Positions 26,736 through 37,195 of a stretch of 59,038 nucleotides of DNA are shown here, one piece after another; the first letter of the stretch is position 1; each line of letters starts with the position of its first letter. The translations under genes were made by a program, and so were the position numbers. The DNA lies in assembly GCA_002722255.1 (NCBI GenBank), contig PBLD01000015.1, positions 1 through 59,038 of the forward strand. The letters are read 5' to 3'. The notes under the pieces are model-generated. The model worked only from the letters and a program-made list of their open reading frames with translations, was not told the origin of the DNA and made no database searches. Source of the stretch: Winogradskyella sp. (GTDB taxonomy: Bacteria > Bacteroidota > Bacteroidia > Flavobacteriales > Flavobacteriaceae).

Positions 26736-29216
26736 ATGCAAAAAATTCTTTTAGTCGTATTGGTCGTTCTTGGTTGCTTTACCTTAACAACGGCTCAAAA
26801 TCTTCAATCACCTAGCGCATTTTTAGGGTATAAAATTGGCACACAATTTAGTCGTCACCATCAAGTTGTTGATTATTTTAAAACGGTTGCTGAGGCTGTT
26901 CCAAATAATGTAAAAGTTGAACAATACGGAACTACAAATGAGCGCAGAGCACTTGTATTAGCTTACATTTCTTCTGAAGAAAACATAGAAAACCTCGAAA
27001 CAATCCGTGAGAACAACTTAAAAAATACTGGACTTTTAGAAGGCAACCCAACCAACACTGATGTTGCTATTGTTTGGCTAAGCTACAACGTACATGGTAA
27101 CGAAGCGTCGAGTTCTGAAGCTGCTATGCTAACACTATACAAACTACTCACAGAACGAAAAGAATTGTTAGAAAACACTGTAGTTATTATAGATCCTGGT
27201 ATTAATCCAGATGGTCGCGATCGTTATGTAAACTGGTATAACGAAACCAAAAGCACGCCTTATGACATTGACCAGCAAGCGAGTGAGCACAAAGAACCTT
27301 GGCCAGGAGGACGACCAAACCATTACTTATTTGATTTAAATAGAGATTGGGCTTGGGCAACACAAATTGAAACTCAAGAACGTTTAAAAGTTTATAATAA
27401 ATGGATGCCTCATATTCATGTCGATTTTCATGAGCAAGGTCCTAATGAGCCCTATTATTTTGCACCAGCTGCAGAACCATTCCATGAAATTATTAGCGAT
27501 TGGCAACGTGATTTTCAGACTCAAATTGGTAAAAACCACGCTAAGTATTTTGATGCTGAAGGTTGGTTATTCTTTACCAGAGAACGTTTCGATTTGTTTT
27601 ATCCAAGTTATGGTGACACCTACCCTACATATATGGGAGCCATTGGAATGACCTACGAACAAGGTGGTCATGGTATGTCTGGCTTAGGTATTTTAAACGA
27701 TGAAGGTCATGTACTCACTTTGGTAGAGCGTTTGACGCACCATACAGTTACAGGACTTTCAACGGTTGAAATTGCTTCAAAAAATGCAAAACAACTAAAT
27801 ACTGAGTTTGCAAAATTCTTTGACAATAGTGATTTAAAATATAAAAGCTATGTAGTGAAAGGCAACCAAGACAAACTGAACAACCTTAAAAGCTTGTTAA
27901 GCAAACATGACATTAAATACGAAAATACCAATAATGGGAAAGTTTCAGGTTATGATTATGCCACTGGCAAACAAGGCACTATGTCGGTTGATGCCAATTC
28001 TCTAGTAATTCACACCAATCAACCAAAAGGCAAAATGGTTAAAGTTTTGTTTGAGCCTAACGCCAAATTAAACGACTCACTAACTTATGATATTACGGCT
28101 TGGTCTGTACCATATGCTTACGGTTTAGATGCCATTGCCAGCACGTCTAAAGTCAGCAGTACTAAGACTTACGAAGGCAAAATGCAGACTGTATTATCCA
28201 AAGCTTATGGCTACGTAAGCAAATGGAACTCATTAAAAGACGCTCAGTTTTTAGCAGATTTACTAAAGCATGATTTTAAAGTAAGATTTACTGAAAAACC
28301 ATTTGCTTCTAATGGTGAAAAATTTGATAGAGGTTCTCTAATAATCACAAAAGGAGATAATAAACACCTTGAAGATTTTCTTGGGACTCTAAATCAAATC
28401 AAGCAGAAACATAAACAGCACTTAACTCAAATCAACTCAGGATTTTCTCAAACTACTCCAGATATTGGCTCTCCAGACATTAAACTTGTAAACAAACAAA
28501 AAGTCGCCGTACTATCTGGAGAAGGCACATCGTCTTTGAGTTATGGTGAAATCTGGCATTTCTTTGAACAGCAATTACATTATCCTTTAACGTCTATCAA
28601 TACAGACAATTTAAGCAGAACCAACCTCAACAAATACAATGTTCTTATCATTCCAAACGGCTATTATGGAAGTGTACTTAATGAGAATAATATGAAGAAA
28701 ATTAATGATTGGGTACAAGCTGGAGGAAAAGTCATTGCCATCGACGGAGCTCTTAGAAGTTTTGCTGGCAAAGATGGTTTTAGTTTAAAATATAAATCGT
28801 CAGACAACAATAGCAGTAATGACAATCTAACACCTTATGCTGAGCGCGAGCGCGAGTACACCAATAACCTTATTACTGGTGCTATTTTTAAAACTAAAAT
28901 AGACAACACACACCCAATGGCTTTTGGTTATAACAACGACTACTTTACTTTAAAACTAGGAAGTTCTGCTTATGATTTATTGAGTAGCGGCTACAACGTT
29001 GGACATTTATCTGACACTAAAGTCTATTCTGGTTTTGCTGGTAAAGATGCTTTAGCCAATTTAGATAACACTTTAGTTTTTGGTGAAGAACGCAAAGGTA
29101 ATGGTAGTTTCATCTACTTTGTGGATAATACCTTATTTAGAAGTTTTTGGGAAAACGGAAAATTATTCTTGGTGAACTCCGTTTTCTTTGTGAACAATAA
29201 TGCTTACGAATTATAA
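26736..29216 (+). CDS. M14 family zinc carboxypeptidase, secreted
   Basis: The product has 826 residues with a signal peptide (residues 1-20). The M14 domain is in the first 350 residues. It shows His120 and Glu123 in NVHGNEASSS, DPGINPDGRDRYVNWYN, the third zinc ligand in HIHVDFHEQGPN, and TYEQGGHG with the likely catalytic Glu. The C-terminal 450 residues include a region like a glutamine-amidotransferase-type domain (KVAVLSGEGTSS), often seen in large bacterial M14 proteins. Probably a periplasmic or surface peptidase. The M16 gene begins 22 bases after its stop, so the two are likely one operon. Confidence 0.92.
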   Translation: MQKILLVVLVVLGCFTLTTAQNLQSPSAFLGYKIGTQFSRHHQVVDYFKTVAEAVPNNVKVEQYGTTNERRALVLAYISSEENIENLETIRENNLKNTGLLEGNPTNTDVAIVWLSYNVHGNEASSSEAAMLTLYKLLTERKELLENTVVIIDPGINPDGRDRYVNWYNETKSTPYDIDQQASEHKEPWPGGRPNHYLFDLNRDWAWATQIETQERLKVYNKWMPHIHVDFHEQGPNEPYYFAPAAEPFHEIISDWQRDFQTQIGKNHAKYFDAEGWLFFTRERFDLFYPSYGDTYPTYMGAIGMTYEQGGHGMSGLGILNDEGHVLTLVERLTHHTVTGLSTVEIASKNAKQLNTEFAKFFDNSDLKYKSYVVKGNQDKLNNLKSLLSKHDIKYENTNNGKVSGYDYATGKQGTMSVDANSLVIHTNQPKGKMVKVLFEPNAKLNDSLTYDITAWSVPYAYGLDAIASTSKVSSTKTYEGKMQTVLSKAYGYVSKWNSLKDAQFLADLLKHDFKVRFTEKPFASNGEKFDRGSLIITKGDNKHLEDFLGTLNQIKQKHKQHLTQINSGFSQTTPDIGSPDIKLVNKQKVAVLSGEGTSSLSYGEIWHFFEQQLHYPLTSINTDNLSRTNLNKYNVLIIPNGYYGSVLNENNMKKINDWVQAGGKVIAIDGALRSFAGKDGFSLKYKSSDNNSSNDNLTPYAEREREYTNNLITGAIFKTKIDNTHPMAFGYNNDYFTLKLGSSAYDLLSSGYNVGHLSDTKVYSGFAGKDALANLDNTLVFGEERKGNGSFIYFVDNTLFRSFWENGKLFLVNSVFFVNNNAYEL

Positions 29217-29238
29217 TTATCATCAATCAAAATACATT

Positions 29239-32082
29239 ATGAAACAAATTAAATCCTTATTTCTAAATTTATTCGTTTTAATAGCTATATCAGCTTGTAA
29301 ACAAAACCAAACCAAAGAAACCACACCAGAATTTAAAGTTGATTTTGAAAAATTCACTTTAGACAACGGCTTACAAGTCATACTTCATGTAGACCGATCA
29401 GATCCTGTTGCAGCAGTAGCGTTAACAGCACATGTAGGTTCTGCAAGAGAAAAGGAAGGCAGAACAGGTTTTGCTCACCTTTTTGAACACTTATTATTTT
29501 TAGAATCCGAAAACTTAGGCAAAGGAGGACTCGACCAAATGAGTGCTCGTATTGGAGGTTCTGGAGCTAATGGTTCAACAAACAGAGATAGAACCAATTA
29601 TTTTCAAACCGTACCAAAAGATGCTTTAGAAAAAATGATCTGGGCAGAAGCCGATAAACTCGGTTTCTTTATCAACACCGTTACAGAACCTGTTTTAGCA
29701 AAAGAAAAACAAGTCGTTAAGAACGAAAAACGTCAACGTGTAGACAATCAACCTTATGGTCATAATTTTGCTGTTATCAATAGTAATTTGTATCCTGAAG
29801 GTCACCCTTACAGTTGGGAAGTTATAGGTTCTCTTGAAGATTTACAAAACGCAACCTTAGAAGACGTTAAAGAATTTTTTAGACGCTGGTATGTACCAAA
29901 CAATGTAACATTAACAATTGCTGGAGATATTGATGTGGAACAGACAAAAGCCTGGGTTAAAAAATATTTTGATGAAATTCCAAGAGGTGAAGCTATTCCT
30001 AAATTAGAAAAACAACCTGTAACTTTAAAGTCTTCAAAACGTTTATTCTACGAAGACAATTTTGCTAGAGCACCAAGACTCACCATGACTTGGCCAGGTG
30101 TACCAGAATATGATAAGGATTCCTATGCATTAAGTGTACTTACCAACTATTTATCAAATGGAAAAAAAGCACCATTAAACAAAGTGCTGATTAATGATGA
30201 AAAACTTACTGATAATGTATCATTTTATCAATACAACTCAGAATTAGCAGGACAACTAATGCTTACTGTAACTGCATTTAACCAAACCGACTTAAACGCT
30301 GTTGCTTCTGCAATAAAAGATGGATTAAAAGATTTTGAACTAAATGGTATTTCTGAAGAAGACCTGAATAGAATTAAAGCCGGACAAGAAACAGATTTCT
30401 ATCGAGGCTTATCTAGTGTTTTAGGCAAAGGGTTTCAGTTAGCACAATACGAGATTTTCACAGGAGACCCAGGTTTTATTAATCAGGATGTTAAAAACAT
30501 ACTTGCCGTAACACCAGAAGACGTAATGAGAGTTTACAATACATATATAAAAGACAAGAATTTTGTAGCAACTAGCTTCGTCCCTAAAGGTCAAAAGAAT
30601 TTAGTTTTAGATAACTCTCAACTGGCTACAATTAAAGAAGAAAAAATCATTGAAGGCGCTGAAGAAACCTTTGATGCTAGCATAGCTGCTACTTATGAAA
30701 AAACACCTAGTAGTTTCGACAGAAGTATAGAACCACCTTATGGCCCAAGTCCTGAGTTAAATATACCAACAGTTTGGAAAAAAGATCTAGACTCTGGTAT
30801 TAAAGTATACGGAATTGAAAACAATGAGGTTCCCCTTGTTCAATTTGAAATTCAGATTGCTGGAGGTTTACTATTAGAAAACAAAAACAAAGTTGGTGTT
30901 TCTAACCTTTTGGCTGAACTAATGACAAAAGGCACAAAAAACAAAACCACAGAAGAGTTAGAGAATGCAATAGAAAGTATTGGAGCGAGTATTTATAGCT
31001 ATGCGACAGAAGAAAATATTATCATTTCGGGCACTACACTTTCTAAACATTTTGACAAAACACTAGAATTAGTAACTGAAATATTATTAGAACCTCGCTG
31101 GGACGAAACAGAATTTGAACTTTTAAAACAGAGTACAATTAGCAGTATTCAGCGTAGTAAAGCGAATCCTAACTCAATAGCTTCTGATGAGTTTTCAAAA
31201 TTACTTTATGGTAATAATAATATTTTAGCTTACAATAACAATGGCACTGAAGCTTCAGTAAATAGTATAGATATAATGGATTTAAAAGATTATTACAATA
31301 AAAACTTATCTCCGCAACTTGCCAATTTTCATATTGTAGGTGCTATTTCAGAAGCTGATGTTGTTAATGCTTTAAGCAAAATTGATGCAAATTGGCAACC
31401 AAAGGACATTACTATTCCTGAATTGGCCCTACCATTATATCCTGAAAAATCAACTGTATACTTTTATGATGTGCCTGGAGCAAAACAATCTGTAATCCGT
31501 TTTGGGTATCCTGCACTAAAAGCTACACACAAAGATTATTATCCTGCTTCCGTAATGAATTACCGTTTGGGAGGTGGTAGTTTTGCGTCACAATTAACAC
31601 AAGAGTTAAGAGAAGGAAAAGGCTATACATATGGAATAAGATCTCGATTTAATGGTACTGCAAATAAAGGAGAGTTTGTTATTAGTAGTGGTGTACGAAG
31701 TAATGTAACTTATGAATCTGCTGCATTAGTAAAAGAAATTCTAGAGAATTATGGTAAAAACTATAACGAAAAAGATTTAGAAGTTACTAAAGGTTTCACT
31801 ATAAAAAGTACTGCAAGAGCCTTTGAGACACTTAGTGCTAAATTAGATATGCTGAGTAGTATTAGTAATTATGGTCTATCTGATGACTATGCTAAACAAC
31901 GTGAAGCTATAGTAAAAAACATGACCGTTGAAGACGTTAAAGCATTAATTGAAAGCTATATTAAGCCTAACCAAATGATTTACCTCATTGTTGGTGATGC
32001 AGAAACACAATTAGATAAATTAGAAGCTTTAGGTTTTGGGAAGCCTGTGTTATTAAATGAAAGTAAAGAAAATTTAGAATAA
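29239..32082 (+). CDS. M16 family peptidase lipoprotein (two M16 domains)
   Basis: The product has 947 residues from the ATG at 29239, which gives a lipoprotein signal (VLIAISAC, Cys20). The first M16 domain carries the inverted zinc motif HLFEH (residues 80-84), with the downstream glutamates typical of the family (AKEKQVVKNEKRQR). The second half (from about residue 510) is a further M16-like domain without the HxxEH motif (GVSNLLAELMTKGTKN), as expected for the inactive partner half. These enzymes degrade peptides in a closed chamber. The lipid anchor suggests the periplasm or outer membrane. It follows the M14 gene and is followed by a VOC gene 12 bases on. Confidence 0.94.
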   Translation: MKQIKSLFLNLFVLIAISACKQNQTKETTPEFKVDFEKFTLDNGLQVILHVDRSDPVAAVALTAHVGSAREKEGRTGFAHLFEHLLFLESENLGKGGLDQMSARIGGSGANGSTNRDRTNYFQTVPKDALEKMIWAEADKLGFFINTVTEPVLAKEKQVVKNEKRQRVDNQPYGHNFAVINSNLYPEGHPYSWEVIGSLEDLQNATLEDVKEFFRRWYVPNNVTLTIAGDIDVEQTKAWVKKYFDEIPRGEAIPKLEKQPVTLKSSKRLFYEDNFARAPRLTMTWPGVPEYDKDSYALSVLTNYLSNGKKAPLNKVLINDEKLTDNVSFYQYNSELAGQLMLTVTAFNQTDLNAVASAIKDGLKDFELNGISEEDLNRIKAGQETDFYRGLSSVLGKGFQLAQYEIFTGDPGFINQDVKNILAVTPEDVMRVYNTYIKDKNFVATSFVPKGQKNLVLDNSQLATIKEEKIIEGAEETFDASIAATYEKTPSSFDRSIEPPYGPSPELNIPTVWKKDLDSGIKVYGIENNEVPLVQFEIQIAGGLLLENKNKVGVSNLLAELMTKGTKNKTTEELENAIESIGASIYSYATEENIIISGTTLSKHFDKTLELVTEILLEPRWDETEFELLKQSTISSIQRSKANPNSIASDEFSKLLYGNNNILAYNNNGTEASVNSIDIMDLKDYYNKNLSPQLANFHIVGAISEADVVNALSKIDANWQPKDITIPELALPLYPEKSTVYFYDVPGAKQSVIRFGYPALKATHKDYYPASVMNYRLGGGSFASQLTQELREGKGYTYGIRSRFNGTANKGEFVISSGVRSNVTYESAALVKEILENYGKNYNEKDLEVTKGFTIKSTARAFETLSAKLDMLSSISNYGLSDDYAKQREAIVKNMTVEDVKALIESYIKPNQMIYLIVGDAETQLDKLEALGFGKPVLLNESKENLE

Positions 32083-32094
32083 AAGTATTAAAAC

Positions 32095-32466
32095 ATGAAA
32101 CTAGGCGCGTTCTCTGTTAGTCTTTCAGTAAAAGATATCAAAGTCTCAAAAGAATTTTATGAAACTTTAGGATTTAAAGTATTTGCAGGAGATTTAGAGA
32201 AAAACTACCTCATCATGAAAAATGAATCTACGCTGATAGGTTTGTTTCAAGGTATGTTTGAAAATAATATTTTAACCTTTAATCCTGGTTGGGATCAAGA
32301 TGCCAGCACGTTAGAAGAATATAATGATGTTCGTGATATTCAAAAACATTTAAAATCTAAAGGAATTTCTTTTACCAACGAAGCCGACGAATCTACAACA
32401 GGACCTGCAAGTTTTGTAGTTTTAGACCCTGATGGCAATGCTATTTTAGTAGATCAACATATATAA
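32095..32466 (+). CDS. VOC (glyoxalase/bleomycin-resistance) superfamily protein
   Basis: The product has 123 residues, one typical vicinal-oxygen-chelate unit: SVSLSVKDIKVSKEFYETLGF at the N-terminus and FVVLDPDGNAILVDQH at the C-terminus. VOC proteins coordinate a metal and serve as lyases, dioxygenases or resistance proteins; the substrate cannot be told. It starts 12 bases after the M16 stop, so it is probably co-transcribed. Interspersed repeat E follows. Confidence 0.9.
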   Translation: MKLGAFSVSLSVKDIKVSKEFYETLGFKVFAGDLEKNYLIMKNESTLIGLFQGMFENNILTFNPGWDQDASTLEEYNDVRDIQKHLKSKGISFTNEADESTTGPASFVVLDPDGNAILVDQHI

Positions 32467-32491
32467 ATTGTATATTCAATATAATTTCAGA

Positions 32492-32648
32492 CGTCAGTTC
32501 GAGTGGATTTTTCGATTAGAATGAGAAAAATTTGTATCGAGAACAACTTAACTAAATGCTTCTCGATACAATTCCTTAAGCTTTGCTTAAGTATCTTCAA
32601 TCAAAATATATTTTGATTTCGATAATCTCAGAATCACTCGAAGTGACG
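32492..32648. repeat. CGTCAGTTCGAGTG-type repeat, full copy E
   Basis: The terminal inverted repeat is CGTCAGTTCGAGTG (32492-32505) and CACTCGAAGTGACG (32635-32648). Inside are CTTAAGCTTTGCTTAAG, a small hairpin, and the perfect palindrome ATCAAAATATATTTTGAT (32600-32617). It fills almost the entire gap between the VOC gene and the next gene, and its right end is 11 bases from that gene's ATG. Confidence 0.87.
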
Positions 32649-32659
32649 AATTCAATAAA

Positions 32660-33007
32660 ATGAACAATAAGAAATTAAAAATGACTTGGGAAGACTCATT
32701 AAAGATTTACGATACTATTGTAGAATCATGTAACGGTTTTGAGCGAAAGGGTAAAAAAATGATTTACACATCATCTAATGGTTATATGTTTACCTTATTG
32801 AATAAGGCTGGTGAAATTGGTATTCGGCTACCAAAAGAAGAAGCTACTAAATTTATGGAACAATACGACACAGGTCATTACTATTCTTATGGTGCAAAAA
32901 TGAAGGATTACGTCTTAGCACCAGAATCACTATGGAACAACAAACCTATAATGGTCAAATATTTTGAGCAGAGTTTTGCTTACGTTAATAGTTTACCAAC
33001 TAAATAG
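32660..33007 (+). CDS. Small protein of unknown function
   Basis: The product has 115 residues without signal peptide or membrane segment. The order of parts (short N-terminal helix, GYMFTLLNKAGEIGIRL, then MKDYVLAPESLW and a final helix ending SLP) faintly resembles the TfoX N-terminal fold, where a similar ending is common; this is an impression only. The start lies 11 bases beyond repeat E, so any promoter would be inside the repeat or upstream of the VOC gene. Confidence 0.65.
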   Translation: MNNKKLKMTWEDSLKIYDTIVESCNGFERKGKKMIYTSSNGYMFTLLNKAGEIGIRLPKEEATKFMEQYDTGHYYSYGAKMKDYVLAPESLWNNKPIMVKYFEQSFAYVNSLPTK

Positions 33008-33022
33008 TTAATTGGTTATTAA

Positions 33023-34327
33023 TTATAGAACAACCTCGCCATATAAGTCAAAATCTTCAGCTTCTGTTACTTTTATTGTAGTAAATTCTCCTGTTTTTAG
33101 ATAGGTTTTTGAAGCATCTACTAAGACCTCATTGTCTACATCTGGCGAATCAAATTCTGTACGGCCCACAAAGTAATTGCCTTCTTTTCTGTCAATAACC
33201 ACTTTAAACTCTTTACCTATTTTTGCCTGATTAAGTTCCCAAGAAATCTGAGATTGAATTTCCATAATCTCATTAGCACGTTGAAGTTTTACATCTTCTG
33301 GCACATCGTCTTCAAGGTTATAGGCATGTGTATTTTCCTCATGAGAGTATGTGAAGCAACCCAAACGCTCAAAGCGCATATCTTTTACCCACTGTTTTAA
33401 AGTTTGAAAATCCTCTTCTGTTTCTCCAGGATAACCAACAATTAAGGTTGTTCTTATAGTCATTTCAGGCACTTTAGCTCTAAAATCTTTCAAAAGTTTT
33501 GTGGTTTTGGCCTGTGTAGTACCACGACGCATACTTTTTAAAATAGAATCTGAAATGTGTTGCAACGGAATGTCTAAATAATTACAAATCTTAGACTCAC
33601 GCTTCATTATATCTAACACATCCATCGGAAAACCCGTTGGGAATGCATAATGCAAGCGTATCCATTCTATGCCTTCAACTTTTACAAGATTTTCAAGTAA
33701 TTCTGCAAGGTTTCTTTTTTTATATAAATCGAGTCCGTAATAAGTTAAATCTTGTGCAATAATAATCAATTCCTTTACACCAGAAGCCGCTAATTTTTCT
33801 GCTTCAATAACCAAATCTTCAATTGGTGTACTTTTATGTTTTCCTCTCATTAAAGGAATAGCACAAAAACTACATGGTCTATCACAACCTTCAGCAATTT
33901 TTAAATAGGCATAGTTTTTTGGTGTTGTGGTTAAGCGCTCACCTATTAATTCGTGCTTATAATCTGCACCCAAAGCTTTAAGTAAACCTGGTAATTCTGT
34001 TGTACCAAAATACTGATCTACGTTTGGAATTTCCTTCTCCAAATCTGGCTTGTAACGCTCACTCAAACAACCAGTGACAAACACTTTATCTACATTGCCT
34101 TCTTCTTTTTCTTGCATGTAATGCAAAATAGTATTCACACTTTCTTCTTTGGCATTGTTTATAAAACCACAGGTATTTATAACAACAACATTTCCTTCTT
34201 GCTCGTGCACTACATCTTTACCGCTAGCTTTAAGCTGTCCCATTAAGACTTCGCTGTCGTAAACATTCTTACTACAACCAAGTGTTACAACATTAATTCT
34301 ATTCTTCTTCAGTGTTTTAGTTCTCAT
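33023..34327 (-). CDS. rimO: Ribosomal protein S12 methylthiotransferase RimO
   Basis: RimO adds a methylthio group to an aspartate of ribosomal protein S12, using two iron-sulfur clusters and SAM. The 434-residue product has the N-terminal UPF0004 domain with three conserved cysteines (TLGCSKN, NTCGFI, TGCLSER), the radical-SAM CxxxCxxC (EGCDRPCSFCAIP) and a C-terminal TRAM domain. The related MiaB has a different spacing and length; GCSKNVYDSEV at the N-terminus favours RimO. It is transcribed alone and shares its 5' gap with the divergent hydrolase gene. Confidence 0.95.
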   Translation of the reverse strand: MRTKTLKKNRINVVTLGCSKNVYDSEVLMGQLKASGKDVVHEQEGNVVVINTCGFINNAKEESVNTILHYMQEKEEGNVDKVFVTGCLSERYKPDLEKEIPNVDQYFGTTELPGLLKALGADYKHELIGERLTTTPKNYAYLKIAEGCDRPCSFCAIPLMRGKHKSTPIEDLVIEAEKLAASGVKELIIIAQDLTYYGLDLYKKRNLAELLENLVKVEGIEWIRLHYAFPTGFPMDVLDIMKRESKICNYLDIPLQHISDSILKSMRRGTTQAKTTKLLKDFRAKVPEMTIRTTLIVGYPGETEEDFQTLKQWVKDMRFERLGCFTYSHEENTHAYNLEDDVPEDVKLQRANEIMEIQSQISWELNQAKIGKEFKVVIDRKEGNYFVGRTEFDSPDVDNEVLVDASKTYLKTGEFTTIKVTEAEDFDLYGEVVL

Positions 34328-34410
34328 GCCTTATCGTAAATTCAGTTTGCAAAGATACAACGGAAATTAAACCTTTTGTATATTTATGTGTCTTATATAA
34401 AAACTTAACC

Positions 34411-35490
34411 ATGAAATTACCAAAAATAGTACTTGTATTTTTTGGTTTATTAACTATAGTATCTTGCTCTAGCGACGATGACTCACCCAAAGATTCTGAT
34501 CCTCAAAATGAGGCTATTTACTTTCCACCTTTAAATTCTGATACTTGGGAAACAAAATCCATATCAGAACTAGATTGGAATGAGACAGAATTACAGCCAC
34601 TTCTAGATTATCTAGAAAACAAGAATACTAAAAGCTTTATGGTATTACACGAAGGTAAAATAGTGATTGAAGCTTATTTCGATGGACACTCCAGTACATC
34701 GCCATGGTATTGGGCAAGTGCAGGAAAAACATTAACTACAGCTATGACTGGTATTGCTGAAAATGAAGGTTTATTAGATCTAAATGATAAAGTCTCTGAT
34801 TATTTAGGCACAGGATGGACAAGTGCTCCTTTAGAAAAAGAAAATCTGATTACCTGCAAGCATTTATTATCAATGTCTTCTGGTTTAGATGACAGTGAAG
34901 GTGATAGTGTAGAACCTGAAAATTTGCAATACATAGCTGATGCTGGCACACGTTGGGCTTATCATAATGTTTATGTAAAACTTCAAGATATTGTTGCAAC
35001 AGCTAGCGGACAGGATTGGTCAAGTTATTTTGATAATAAATTGAAGAACAAAATTGGTATGTCTGGCGCATGGATTCAAACAGGTGATTTTAGTGTCTAT
35101 TGGAGTACAACACGAAGTATGGCTAGATTTGGATTGTTAGTCTATGCAGATGGAAAATGGGAAAGTGAACAAATAATACCCGAAAGCTTTTTAAATGATG
35201 CCGTTAACACATCTCAAAATCTTAATCTATCTTATGGTTATATGTGGTGGTTAAACGGAAAATCTTCTTACAGATTACCACAATCTCAAATTCAATTTCC
35301 TGATGAACTTATTCCCAATGCACCTGAAGATATGTACGCTGCACTTGGAAAAAATGATCAAAAAATTTATGTAGTACCAAGTAAAAAATTGGTAATTATA
35401 AGAATGGGAGATGCTGCAGATGATGAAAACTTTGCACTCTCAAATTTTGATAATGAATTGTGGGAAAAGATTAATGCCTTAACCAATTAA
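34411..35490 (+). CDS. Serine hydrolase, class C beta-lactamase-like lipoprotein
   Basis: The product has 359 residues with a lipoprotein signal (TIVSC, Cys19) and an Asp/Ser-rich linker. The penicillin-recognising active site is complete: Ser103-Ala-Gly-Lys106 in WASAGKTL, and Tyr-His-Asn in WAYHNVYVKL. Such proteins may be esterases, D-aminopeptidases or beta-lactamases; the sequence does not decide. Probably periplasmic. It ends convergently on the amidase, with the four bases TTAA serving both stop codons. Confidence 0.9.
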   Translation: MKLPKIVLVFFGLLTIVSCSSDDDSPKDSDPQNEAIYFPPLNSDTWETKSISELDWNETELQPLLDYLENKNTKSFMVLHEGKIVIEAYFDGHSSTSPWYWASAGKTLTTAMTGIAENEGLLDLNDKVSDYLGTGWTSAPLEKENLITCKHLLSMSSGLDDSEGDSVEPENLQYIADAGTRWAYHNVYVKLQDIVATASGQDWSSYFDNKLKNKIGMSGAWIQTGDFSVYWSTTRSMARFGLLVYADGKWESEQIIPESFLNDAVNTSQNLNLSYGYMWWLNGKSSYRLPQSQIQFPDELIPNAPEDMYAALGKNDQKIYVVPSKKLVIIRMGDAADDENFALSNFDNELWEKINALTN

Positions 35491-37163
35491 TTATACTTTT
35501 TTGGTGCAACTCGCGCTTTAGATGCTTGCTCATAGACATAAGCCCATTCTAACAATTGTTTTTCCTGAAGTCGTTTAGCTATAAACGTTAAACCTTTTGG
35601 CACACCTTTATCCGTATAACCCATTGGAACTGTAATAGCAGGATATTCTGCCACAGCAGCAAATGCCGCATGATAATTATTTATAGATAAAAAGCCATCT
35701 AGATTGTGTTTTTGCATTGGTAAGTTAAAATATTGTTTACCATTTCGACTTAAAGTGTCTTTAATTCTTACTAAGTATTCAGCATTGCCTTTATCCGCAA
35801 CAATACCTTGAAATAAACTTTGTCCATAAGGCATGGTTTTAATAGAATCTTTTAGATTGAATTCTATGACATCTGCAATTGTTTTAATCGGAACATTTTT
35901 ATTAGCATGAGCATCCACATAAGCCGGCAAATCCTTTTTCATATCAAGATTAAGAAGGTTTATAAAGTTTGGCAAACCCAATTGTTCTTCATCTATCTCA
36001 ACAATTTCAGCACCTTGTTCCTTTAAAACATCTATAGCTTTCACATATAAAGAATCTTCCAGCAAGCGTTTTGGAGCACCAAAGCGTTTACCTCTTATAC
36101 TTGCAGTCTTTAAATCTTTGGTATAAAATCCTGGTTCCCATAATGCATAGATTGACTTAGAATCAGACTTATCTTCTCCATAAATGGCATCTAAAACTAT
36201 GGCGTTGTCTGTAACTGTTTTGGTGATTGGGCCTGCTGTATCTAAAGTTGAAGAAATTGGCACAATGCCACTACGACTTACCAAACCAATCGTTGGTTTT
36301 AAACCTACTACGGAATTCTGACTTGCTGGTGACAATATAGAACCTGCGGTTTCACTACCAATGGTTGCAGCTGCAAAATTAGCTGAAGCCGCTACTCCAC
36401 TACCAGAACTTGAGCCACCAGTGTCTATTGTGCGTCTTCCATAAGGATTTAAAGTCTGGCCACCAATCGCAGAATAACCACTAGGACACTCACCACAAAA
36501 GAAATAAGCCCACTCGCTAAGATTAGCTTTACCTAAGATTAAAGCACCTTTAGATTTTAGCTGTTTAACAATAAACGCATCATCAGTAACATTATCTTTT
36601 AGTGCAACTGCTCCAGCTGTAGTTGCTAATCCTTTGGCATTTATATTATCTTTTAAAAGTATTGGCATGCCAAAAATAGGATGCGGATCTTGAATAAATT
36701 TAGTTTTGTCTGCTATCTTAGCTTGTTCAATAACTTCTGGATTAATAGAAATTACTGAGTTTAACGATAAAGGATTCTCTCTATCAAATTTTCTTATTCG
36801 GTATAAATAGAATTTTACTAATTTTTCATAATTAAGATCTCCAATTGCAATATTTTTTTGAAGGGTTGGTATATCTCTTTCTAAGATATAAGGCTTTAAG
36901 CGATTATAGTCAGCCTCAGTAAAACCTTCCATCTGTGGATTGATTTCTGCCCAAATTTCAGATTTGGTTAAATTTTTAGAATCCAAAACCTTAAATTCTC
37001 TAAAGTCTTTAGTTGAAATGGCACTTAACCCTGAATCATCATCAGTTGCTTTTGTAGTTTCTACTGTTTCTGATTTTGAAATTGGCTCTCTTGCTTCGCG
37101 AGCCTTTTCATCTTTACAAGAAAAAAATGATAATAAAACTAATAGTGATAGGATGTAGCGCAT
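35487..37163 (-). CDS. Amidase signature family lipoprotein
   Basis: The product has 558 residues. It begins with a lipoprotein signal (LLSFFSC, about Cys16). The amidase-signature core is clear: MPILLKDNINAKG with the catalytic Lys, then DTGGSSSGSGVAASANF with the cis-Ser, and GSETAGSILSPASQN with the nucleophile Ser. These enzymes hydrolyse amide bonds of varied small substrates. The lipid anchor places it in the periplasm, unlike the cytoplasmic GatA. It converges on the hydrolase gene with a four-base overlap and is 32 bases downstream of a small membrane-protein gene. Confidence 0.93.
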   Translation of the reverse strand: MRYILSLLVLLSFFSCKDEKAREAREPISKSETVETTKATDDDSGLSAISTKDFREFKVLDSKNLTKSEIWAEINPQMEGFTEADYNRLKPYILERDIPTLQKNIAIGDLNYEKLVKFYLYRIRKFDRENPLSLNSVISINPEVIEQAKIADKTKFIQDPHPIFGMPILLKDNINAKGLATTAGAVALKDNVTDDAFIVKQLKSKGALILGKANLSEWAYFFCGECPSGYSAIGGQTLNPYGRRTIDTGGSSSGSGVAASANFAAATIGSETAGSILSPASQNSVVGLKPTIGLVSRSGIVPISSTLDTAGPITKTVTDNAIVLDAIYGEDKSDSKSIYALWEPGFYTKDLKTASIRGKRFGAPKRLLEDSLYVKAIDVLKEQGAEIVEIDEEQLGLPNFINLLNLDMKKDLPAYVDAHANKNVPIKTIADVIEFNLKDSIKTMPYGQSLFQGIVADKGNAEYLVRIKDTLSRNGKQYFNLPMQKHNLDGFLSINNYHAAFAAVAEYPAITVPMGYTDKGVPKGLTFIAKRLQEKQLLEWAYVYEQASKARVAPKKYN

Positions 37164-37195
37164 AGTCTGTATTTTTTATAAAAATACGAAAACAA